From CAWGYT01 sp963826795 (lineage in GTDB: Bacteria; Planctomycetota; Planctomycetia; Pirellulales; Pirellulaceae), in NCBI GenBank assembly GCA_963826795.1, contig CAWGYT010000023.1, forward strand, positions 1 to 64,000: 64,000 nt of DNA, given 5' to 3'. The notes beneath the pieces were generated by a model. The model ran no database searches and was not told where the DNA came from. It saw only the letters and a program-made list of their open reading frames with translations. Shown here piece by piece: positions 57,667-64,000 of the stretch. A program made the position numbers and the translations under genes. Position 1 is the first letter of the stretch, and the number at the start of each line of letters is the position of its first letter.

Positions 57667-59722
57667 ATGACAACTCAATTGCTGCGTTCCCGTCGGCTGT
57701 TTGTGGCGTTCGTCCTGGTGCTGCTCACGAGGGTTTCTCTCGCGCAGATCGTTTTTCAGGAGGACTTCTCGGACCGTAACGCCCAGGACGGCCACCCGGT
57801 CCATTGGGTGGAACGCGAACTGACCGGGGCGACGTACGACGTCTCCACGGGCGATTACATTTTTCGTGCCGGGCTGGCCTATGACCTCAGCGGACCGTCG
57901 CTGGCTGCCGATCCGGTGGACTATGTCCTGACCGACTCGTCGGTTGTGGCACAAATCCGAGGCAATGGTCCTTTTTCGGACCTGGGTATCGGGGCCCGCT
58001 GGAACGAAGCGGCCACGACGGGCTATTTTGCCGGTTTCGGCAGGAACTCGGTGCTGTATGTCGGCCGCTGCGACGGACCGGTTGCGTGCCCGGTCTTGAA
58101 CAATGTTTCGGTCGGAGACCTGGATCTCATCGCGGAAGACGTGCTGCTGCGATTCGACGCGGTCGGTGATCAGTTGAGCGCCTGGGCTTGGCGCACCGGG
58201 TCAGCCGATGCCTGAGACGCCGACGCTGACTGTCTCCGATCCGACCTACACGGTGGGCACGCCTGCCATTTACGCCAACCCGCTCCACAACGGCGAAGGC
58301 ATTTATCGTTTCATCAATGTGTCTGTTCCGTACACGCCAGAGAAAACCCTGCAGGGGCGATTCGGCAACGTCCGCCGGGTTGAGGGCACTATCAACCAGC
58401 CCGGTCCGGGAACGCTCGATGTATCCCCGGCCCTCACCACCGATCAATTGGAGATGATTTTTCGCTCGAACCGTTTCGACGAATCCGACCTGTTTCGTGT
58501 CACGCGGTCGCTGCCCCAGGACCCGTTCGAGAATGAGGAACTGCTCGAGGCCTTGAACTCACCGGCCAACGACAACGGCGCGAACCTCTCGAGCGATGGA
58601 TTGACGCTTTATTTCAGCTCGGATCGGGACGCCAGTCTCGGTCGGAACGATCTGTTTCTGGCCACTCGTCCCAGTCGAACCGAGCCGTTTGGGAACGTGG
58701 TCCACTTGCCGGCCGGGCTGAACACCGAATACGAGGACATGAGCCCGAATGTTTCTGCCGACGGTCTGAGCCTCTATTTTGCGTCCGACCGTCCTGACGG
58801 GGAAGGCGATCTCGATCTGTATGTCGCCGCCCGCGCGTCGCTCGAGGATCCATTTGGCGAGCCGGAAAATCTGGGACCCGAGATCAACTCCGCGTCGAAC
58901 GACGGCACCCCAACGATTTCCAGTGACGGACTCCACCTGGTATTTCATTCGCCCCGAGTCGGGAATGCCGAGCTGTATATCGCCTCCCGCGAATCGACGG
59001 ACGAACCGTTCGGCCCGGCGATCCGACTGGATGAATTCGGCATCGGATCGTACATCCACTCGTCCGTGCCGGCCGAAGCCGACCCGCAGCTTTCGGCGGA
59101 CTGGCCGGCGATCGGTTCCAAAATCTATTTCAGCGGCTACACCGGCAGCGAAGAAGCCGACTTGTGGGAAGCCACCTGGAGTGTCAACGGCGATCTGGAT
59201 TTCGATGGCCAACTGACCGTCGCGGATCTCGACCAGGTCATGCAGCGGACCGCGCACTGTGAAGCCGGTTGCACCTTGGTCGGCGCCACGCGTCTGATCA
59301 CCTTCGACATTGACCTGGACGGCGTGATCGATCGCGAAGACGGGCGTGTCTGGGTCGAAGAACTGAAAGGCACGTATTTTGGTGACGCCAATCTCGATGG
59401 CGAATTCAACTCAGACGACCTGACACTCGTTTTCCAGGCCGGAGAATACGAAGACGAACTGCTGCGGAACTCGACGTGGGCCACGGGCGACTGGAATGGC
59501 GATCGGGATTTTGACTCCGGGGACCTCGTGCGGGCGTTCCAGGCGGGCGGTTACGAGCAAGGACGGCGCGGGCCGGCCCCGGTTCCCGAGCCTGTTGCCG
59601 CCACGCTGGCGATGGTCACTCTGTGCGTCATTTTGCCGCGGGCCCGCGGGGTTCGCCCGGCCAATGGCGCAGCGTCGCCCCTCGGACGTCCAATGATCGC
59701 TCATTCCGATCGCTCATTCTGA
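57667..59722 (+). CDS. Exported PD40/TolB-propeller protein with dockerin cassette and PEP-CTERM tail, one frame break
   Basis: ATG 57667 follows GGAAGG and opens a signal peptide (LFVAFVLVLLTRVSLA). The N-terminal domain resembles the planctomycete sandwich domain of 61550-62344. The frame breaks near 58205, after WAWRTGSADA. The second frame carries PD40-type strands (GANLSSDGLTLYFSSDRDA; MSPNVSADGLSLYFASDRPD; GTPTISSDGLHLVFHSPR). Dockerin-like motifs follow (GDLDFDGQLTVADLDQV; DIDLDGVIDREDGRVWVEE), then the shared GDANLDGEFNSDDLTLVFQ / GDWNGDRDFDSGDLVRAFQ cassette and VPEPVAATLAMVTLCVIL. The basic tail is followed by ~25 further residues, so the sorting tail may be extended. Intact length is ~683 residues. 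Predicted surface or extracellular. Its 3' end overlaps a convergent zinc-finger frame. Confidence 0.82.
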
Positions 59723-59859
59723 CGTTCACACCGAATACAGTACGGCGCGTACGGCACCGCCTCCAGCCGGGCCCTGGCGATCGGCTCACCACACTGCTGG
59801 CATTGACCGAATGTGCCATCTTCGATTCGTCGCAGCGCCTCGCGAACCTGTCGCTGCAT
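59701..59859 (-). pseudogene. DksA/TraR-type C4 zinc-finger fragment
   Basis: A 52-codon frame absent from larger open-frame lists. It reads MQRQVREALRRIEDGTFGQC, then QQCGEPIARARLEAVPYAPY and CIRCERQNERSE. The four cysteines are spaced C-x2-C-x17-C-x2-C and the LRRIEDGTFGxC context is the DksA/TraR C-terminal signature. The N-terminal coiled coil is missing: a GGAGCGGGG tandem and MITE copy A begin ~10 bp upstream of the ATG. It overlaps the 3' end of 57667-59722 by 22 bp, tail to tail. It could be a tiny zinc-finger protein but is more likely a truncated dksA-like gene. Confidence 0.65.
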
Positions 59860-59867
59860 GGCGTCCG

Positions 59868-60173
59868 GTCGCGGAGCGGGGGTCGCGGAGCGGGGGGTCG
59901 CGGAGCGGGGTCGCGGAGCGGGGGCGGAGCGGGGTCAGATCCGTTTTCTGGTGTCAAGTTCGCGTGCGACGCGGGATTACGGGCAGTGGAAAACAACGGC
60001 CTCGCTGGATCGAACGTGTCGGCGCAAAGTTGTCAACGGCGAGACTCGAGCAAGTCCAGCGGGACACTTGCTGTTCAATTGCCGGAACCTAATTCGCCGA
60101 CCGAACACGGTACGCTCGAAGGGCGAACGCCGCAGGCGAGACCTGCCAAACACCAGATACCCGATCTGACCCC
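59868..60173. mobile_element. MITE copy A with reiterated left end
   Basis: The core (59931-60173) is bounded by GGGGTCAGATC and GATCTGACCCC, with GGTGT/ACACC next inside. Its 243 bp lack a gene. To the left, GTCGCGGAGCGGGG is repeated about five times (59868-59935), each ending like the element's own border. Copy B is at 61033. Confidence 0.85.
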
Positions 60174-60540
60174 GAAGCACTGCTCACGATTGCGTCGCCG
60201 AACCCCCCTTGAATCGCATCACGTGGCGCGCAGAATACGAGCCAGTTGCTGCGGCGACCCACCGAGCATCACACCGACGACACCCACAATAGCGGCCAGC
60301 AGGGCATCCTCCACCTGAACCGGAGGCACGGCTGTCTTTCACGCATGACGGCGTGCGCATTGTCACGCCAAGAATCGTGCCTGCAACCGTCCGCTCGCCG
60401 AGTAACCCGGAGGAAAACTAGACGCCAAAAGTTCACTCAGCTTTTGTCGCAGCGACATCAACCACGCGGATCCGGCCACACGCCGCAAACAAATTCCACG
60501 ATATTGGTTTTCGGAACTGCGGAAAGAGAGTCAGTAACTA
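60174..60540. other. Stretch between MITE A and the transposase remnant
   Basis: No gene is supported. A minus-strand frame at ~60225-60335 gives a hydrophobic piece (ALLAAIVGVVGVMLGG) of ~36 residues ending in TGA, possibly a membrane protein scrap. Confidence 0.4.
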
Positions 60541-60544
60541 GTGT

Positions 60545-61005
60545 CTGTCCGGAAATTAGGTCGACGCTCGGGAGAGCGTTGACGTAGGTTGTGAAACTCC
60601 ACCGTGGCCGTTTTCAGTCGTTCAGCATACTGCTTTTGGATGGCGCGGAGGAACACAAGGCTCATCCACAATTGCCTCCAGTTGCCGCTCGTTTTCCGGA
60701 GAGTAAAAGCCTCGGTCAAACGAGGCTGTGCGAATCATTCCCTGGTGCTTCTTTTGAGCCTCGCGAGTTTGATCGACGATGACATCGACATCGCCGAGTC
60801 CGCGATCCATCAAGTGGTTGTGACTGATGAAACCTGCGCCATATTCAAACACCAACACTTGCCTGCCAAATTGATTCGGAGTTCCCGCCTTGCCACGTCG
60901 GTACAGCTGCATGTGCGTCTCAAATAAGCTAAACAGTTTGTCGCCATTAGGGACTTCCTCCTGCAGGATGACGCGACGGTGCGTCGTATCACAAACCCGT
61001 GACGG
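60545..61005 (-). pseudogene. Transposase C-terminal remnant (ISNCY-like)
   Basis: The minus strand reads EVPNGDKLFSLFETHMQLYR, RRGKAGTPNQFGRQVLVFEY, then SFDRGFYSPENERQLEAI and PPRHPK before a stop at 60622. A shifted frame continues YAERLKTATVEFHNLRQRSP. The pattern FETHxxLxxRGKxGxPxxFG plus FDRGFYSxEN is that of ISNCY-like DDE transposases. The N-terminal half is absent: MITE copy B starts at the break. Inactive. Confidence 0.6.
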
Positions 61006-61297
61006 CGGAGCGGGGTCACGTGACGGCGGAGCGGGGTCAGATCCGTTTTCTGGTGTCAAGTTCGCGTGCGACGCGGGATTACGGGCAGTGGAAAACAACG
61101 GCCTCGCTGGATCGAGCGTGTCGGCGCGCAAAGTTATCAACGGCGAGACTCGAGCAAGTCCAGCGGGACACTTGCTGTTCAATTGCCGGAACCTAATTCG
61201 CCGACCGAACACGGTACGTTCGACCAAGCCAAATCACGCTCGAAGGGCGAACGCCGCAGGCGAGACCTGCCAAACACCAGATACCCGATCTGACCCC
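61000..61297. mobile_element. MITE copy B with duplicated left end
   Basis: The core (61033-61297) carries the same TIRs (GGGGTCAGATC; GATCTGACCCC) as copy A plus a ~26-bp insertion near 61222 (TTCGACCAAGCC). The left border GTGACGGCGGAGCGGGGTCA occurs twice in tandem. It is in the same orientation as copy A, so the two bracket ~860 bp. Confidence 0.85.
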
Positions 61298-61549
61298 GAA
61301 GCACTCTTAGGGGCTGAGCTGGCCAAGCTCGCTGGTGTTGTCAAAGTGATCCTCCAACTGCGGAGGGCTTGCTGACCTCTTTCAGTTTGGGCAGGCCGCT
61401 CGGAACGGAGATGTGTCCGCCCTCAGCAACTTAATTGGAGTCGAGACTGAAAGAGGTCGACCTCGCCATTTCGTGCTACATCTCGCCCACCCAGACGGAA
61501 CTGTCACATTGAACCACCACAGGTTCGGTGCCCATGTGTCATCGAGGGT
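61298..61549. other. Intergenic region with an inverted repeat
   Basis: GACCTCTTTCAG (61374) and CTGAAAGAGGTC (61447) form a perfect 12-bp inverted repeat 61 bp apart. No coding sequence is recognised. It lies downstream of the minus-strand gene 61550-62344. Confidence 0.55.
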
Positions 61550-62344
61550 TTAGCGACTTTTCTTCCGTCGCCGGGCGATCAACGCCAGAAAAGCGCACAG
61601 ACAGGGAAAAGCCGTTGCCGGTTCTGGGACTGCGTTGAACGAAAGGTCATCAAACGTGCCGCTGAAGGACACAGGTTCCGTCATCAAGCCAATGTCCGCA
61701 TAGGTAAGGAGGCACAGCGCTCCCTGCTCGAACGTCGTATCTACGAACGACAGTTGCGGCTCGGCAGGCTCAGGCTCTCCTGGCCGCCAGACCTTCATGG
61801 TGATCTGGTCTCCGACCGTGCCGCCCTGGATGATCCAGTCTTCGCCTGCCGCAAACGGAAATTGCTGTGGGTCCATCAAACCGAGAATCGTCTGTGGTTC
61901 AGGCTTCGAGGCGTCGTAGATTTCAATGCCGAACGTTCCGTACAACGTGCTCGCGAAAAACCCATAATCAGTCCCCGCGGCCGGATCCGCGCGGGAAAGC
62001 AGTGAGACGGTGCTGCCGTGTGTGTTTGCACGTACGGTACCTTGAAAATAGCCGTCGGTCAGGGGCTCCGCGATCGTGGGTTCCCACGTCGAAAGTGTGC
62101 CGTGCGATCCAGCAAAGCCGGCCGGCATTTCGCCCGTTATCGCCAGCACAAACGAACCGGAGCTGGCGTCAAAGATGGCCGGCCCAAAGGACGGAGCATT
62201 TAGATCGTCTTCGGTCCAACCATCCGCTTCCCCGTCGTCGAAATCGTCTGAATACAGAGTCTGAGCCTGGAGTGTTGTGCTGGCGGAACAGAAAGACAGC
62301 AATGCAATCAACGTAACATAAAGGTGCAGTCGTCGATTCATCAT
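61550..62344 (-). CDS. Exported sandwich-domain protein with PEP-CTERM tail
   Basis: A 264-residue intact protein. ATG 62344 follows AAGGAACTGA. The signal peptide (LYVTLIALLSFCSASTTLQA) leads to a domain opening LYSDDFDDGEADGWTEDD, as in other planctomycete exported proteins. It has one predicted sandwich (GSFVLAITGEMPAGFAGS; SVSLLSRADPAAGTDYGFF; TFDDLSFNAVPEP). VPEPATAF, a hydrophobic stretch (LCAFLALIA) and RRRKKSR form the PEP-CTERM tail. No dockerin motif. Similar in layout to the N-terminal part of 57667-59722. Predicted surface protein, possibly sugar-binding. Confidence 0.88.
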   Translation of the reverse strand: MMNRRLHLYVTLIALLSFCSASTTLQAQTLYSDDFDDGEADGWTEDDLNAPSFGPAIFDASSGSFVLAITGEMPAGFAGSHGTLSTWEPTIAEPLTDGYFQGTVRANTHGSTVSLLSRADPAAGTDYGFFASTLYGTFGIEIYDASKPEPQTILGLMDPQQFPFAAGEDWIIQGGTVGDQITMKVWRPGEPEPAEPQLSFVDTTFEQGALCLLTYADIGLMTEPVSFSGTFDDLSFNAVPEPATAFPCLCAFLALIARRRKKSR

Positions 62345-62763
62345 TCAGTTCCTTATCCTCGTGTTAGGTGATTGGTTCGCCCTACCTGGGCAGTGCTCTT
62401 CGCAACTCAAGCAACTGTGATACGCGATCACGCCAACATTGGAGCCACAGCCGAGGGTATGATGACATACAACGACAACGCCGCTTTACACAGAGGCTCG
62501 TTGATCGCTGCATCGCGCAAAGCTGGAAAAAAGCTGCGACGAACCTGAGCTATGAAGAAGACAGGCGATTCGCGAGCAAAGCGCGACAAGAAAGCTCAGA
62601 TTTTCTGGAATCGACGAAATCGGTCTGCGTCTCGGGAGGCTCTGCAAAGTCCCATTAACAAGAGCCCGACTTGCTAACTTGTCTGAACATCGAGAAAATA
62701 ATGGCGTGAAGCTGTCGCGCGAGCCTTCGCGATTGCCTGTTCTATAGAGGGAGAACCTTTAAT
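62345..62763. other. Divergent intergenic region before the third ECF gene
   Basis: Contains the upstream regions of 61550-62344 (minus) and 62764-63393 (plus). Small open frames show no domains. It ends with AGAGGGAGAACCTTTAAT, a usable ribosome site for the ECF gene. Confidence 0.45.
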
Positions 62764-63393
62764 ATGGCATTTTCGACCGACTCCGAGGACACGGCGACGA
62801 TGCTCGATCAGGTGGCGGCGGGAAACCCGACGGCAGTTGCGCACCTGCTCGCGCTGCACCGCCCATTCCTGAAGCGAGTTGTCGAGATGCGGATGGAATC
62901 TGCGCTGCGAAGTCGTGTCGACGCGTCGGACGTCGCGCAGGAGGCTCAAGTCATGATCAGCAAGGGAATCCAACGATTCGCCCAAGAACGCCCAACGTCA
63001 TTTCGAATCTGGGTCCGCCGAAAAGCCCTCGACCAACTGAAAGACGAGCGACGACGACACATTGGAACGGTGAAGCGGAGCGTGCTCCTGGAACAAGACA
63101 TTTCTGACGTGTCTTCGATGGAAATCGCTCGCAAGTTGCTTTCCAACTCGCCCAGCAATATCCTTGGCCAGATCGAGCTGCGTGAACGGATTCATGGCTT
63201 GATCGGGCAACTGAGTGACATCTATCGTGAGGTGCTCATGCTGCGTCACGCGGAAGAACTGACCAATGCGGAAGTCGCGGATCTCCTGGAAATCGATCCC
63301 AACACCGCTCGACAACGTTATGGACGAGCCCTGCAGAAGCTACACCAGCTATTTATCGAAAATGGCATCGGCGCCGATGGAGCAAGGGGGTAA
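62764..63393 (+). CDS. ECF-type RNA polymerase sigma factor
   Basis: A 209-residue intact sigma factor: LLALHRPFLKRVVEMRMESA and RSRVDASDVAQEAQV (region 2), SFRIWVRRKALDQLKDERRR, then IYREVLMLRHAEELTNAEVA and DLLEIDPNTARQRYGRALQK (region 4). GGGAGA lies 11 nt before ATG 62764. The stop is six bases before the GTG start of a kinase, so the two form an operon. It is the third ECF/kinase pair of the window. Confidence 0.92.
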   Translation: MAFSTDSEDTATMLDQVAAGNPTAVAHLLALHRPFLKRVVEMRMESALRSRVDASDVAQEAQVMISKGIQRFAQERPTSFRIWVRRKALDQLKDERRRHIGTVKRSVLLEQDISDVSSMEIARKLLSNSPSNILGQIELRERIHGLIGQLSDIYREVLMLRHAEELTNAEVADLLEIDPNTARQRYGRALQKLHQLFIENGIGADGARG

Positions 63394-63398
63394 GCATC

Positions 63399-64000
63399 GT
63401 GCAGCACTCGGAGCGGGACGAGGATGGGGCCGATTTGGTAGCCCGCGTCGTGGAAGAATACTTCGAACGCGCCAGACGCGGGGAGCGTCCACGGCTCGAA
63501 GAGTTTGTCGAACGATATCCCGAGATCAGCGACCTGCTTAGAACCGTGATCCCGGGGTTGCAGGTCGCCGAGCAATCTCCGATTGCTTCTGCTGGTTCGG
63601 CTTCTGCGCTCGAATCTATCGGCGATTTCAACATCCGGCGCGAGATTGGGCGGGGCGGGATGGGAATCGTCTATGAAGCCGAGCAGGTGTCGCTAGGACG
63701 ACGCGTTGCCTTGAAGGTGCTGCTGCACCACGCGGCCGCTAGTAGCAAGCAACGCCGCCGATTCCAGCGTGAGGCACGCGCCGCGGCACGACTACATCAT
63801 ACCAATATCGTTCCCGTGTTCGGTGTTGGAAACGAAGGAGACAACGACTACTACGTGATGCAGTTGATCCCTGGGAGCAGCCTGGACGAAGTACTCGTCG
63901 AGCTTCGTCACTTGCGAAACGAGAGTGTCCGAGGCCAATGTGTGGAGGACGCTTCCATGGCGCGCACGAACAGCCAAGGTACGAGCCTGATCGCGCAATC
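63399..64000 (+). CDS. Ser/Thr protein kinase, N-terminal part (runs off the right edge)
   Basis: The frame is open from GTG 63399 to the window end, ~200 codons. GTG is chosen because AAGGGGG lies about 9 nt upstream and the frame then reads VQHSERDEDGADLVARVVEE. A helical N-terminal piece (YFERARRGERPRLEEFVERY) precedes the kinase domain: FNIRREIGRGGMGIVYEAEQ, VALKVLL, the alpha-C region FQREARAAARLHHTNIVPV and YYVMQLIPG. The catalytic loop lies beyond the edge. The N-terminal piece matches in kind the one in the kinase at 53697. Operon partner of the ECF factor just upstream. Confidence 0.88.
   Translation, partial: MQHSERDEDGADLVARVVEEYFERARRGERPRLEEFVERYPEISDLLRTVIPGLQVAEQSPIASAGSASALESIGDFNIRREIGRGGMGIVYEAEQVSLGRRVALKVLLHHAAASSKQRRRFQREARAAARLHHTNIVPVFGVGNEGDNDYYVMQLIPGSSLDEVLVELRHLRNESVRGQCVEDASMARTNSQGTSLIAQ

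Noticed and set aside
58208..59722. Separate gene starting at ATG 58208
   Set aside because: No ribosome site or signal peptide there. The preceding frame ends mid-domain seven bases later, so a frame break in one gene is the simpler reading.

Overview
The window looks like a stretch of a planctomycete chromosome (Pirellulales-like, GC-rich). The markers are exported proteins with dockerin-type EF-hand pairs and PEP-CTERM tails, LEPR-XLL-type N-termini, three ECF sigma factor/Ser-Thr kinase modules, and a PVC-type dehydrogenase with a CxxCH haem site. No tRNA, rRNA, CRISPR array, phage or plasmid functions were found.

Layout. 1-4.4 kb: repeat clusters around a broken lectin-like PEP-CTERM gene. 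4.5-6.2 kb: cutA beside kinase and RTX remnants. 6.2-10.4 kb: a ceramidase/PVC-dehydrogenase/HEAT/cytochrome c polyprotein, closed by a small palindromic element. 11.0-12.6 kb: an acyl-carrier-protein/alpha-oxoamine-synthase fusion. 12.6-14.1 kb: a membrane protein between copies of a ~190-bp mobile repeat. 14.3-15.0 kb: a YebC/PmpR regulator, convergent with a ~9.1-kb giant RTX cell-surface gene (15.0-24.1 kb). 24.4-28.3 kb: ECF sigma factor plus kinase-TPR gene. 28.4-35 kb: accessory zone with a family of ~120-150-bp elements bounded by near-palindromes with core AGACSGTCT, truncated gene tails, a group II intron tail, a truncated IS3-type orfA, a LamG-like PEP-CTERM gene and a membrane protein. 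35.1-39.7 kb: secreted subtilase and a GH67-like secreted protein. 40-45.5 kb: decayed RAYT transposase, a CrtI/CrtISO-like FAD enzyme divergent from a fatty acid desaturase, and a PEP-CTERM protein. 46-51.5 kb: membrane protein, integrase remnant, outer-membrane-like protein, TPR protein and truncated DUF4058 gene. 51.7-52.3 kb: intact RAYT between matching REP blocks. 53-57 kb: ECF plus kinase-WD40 pair. 57.7-62.3 kb: secreted propeller protein, DksA-type zinc-finger fragment, two MITE copies around a transposase remnant, and another PEP-CTERM protein. 62.8 kb to the end: a third ECF/kinase pair, cut by the window edge.

Two themes stand out. First, many non-autonomous elements share a GGGGTCAG...CTGACCCC boundary or the AGACSGTCT core, and several show tandem reiteration of their own ends. 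Second, at least ten otherwise well-preserved genes carry 1-nt frame breaks, some in short G runs. This points to consensus sequencing error mixed with true pseudogenes, so broken genes are given here as whole reconstructed loci. The likely biology is a surface-attached heterotroph that exports polysaccharide-, peptide- and lipid-active proteins and senses its surroundings through ECF/kinase pairs.
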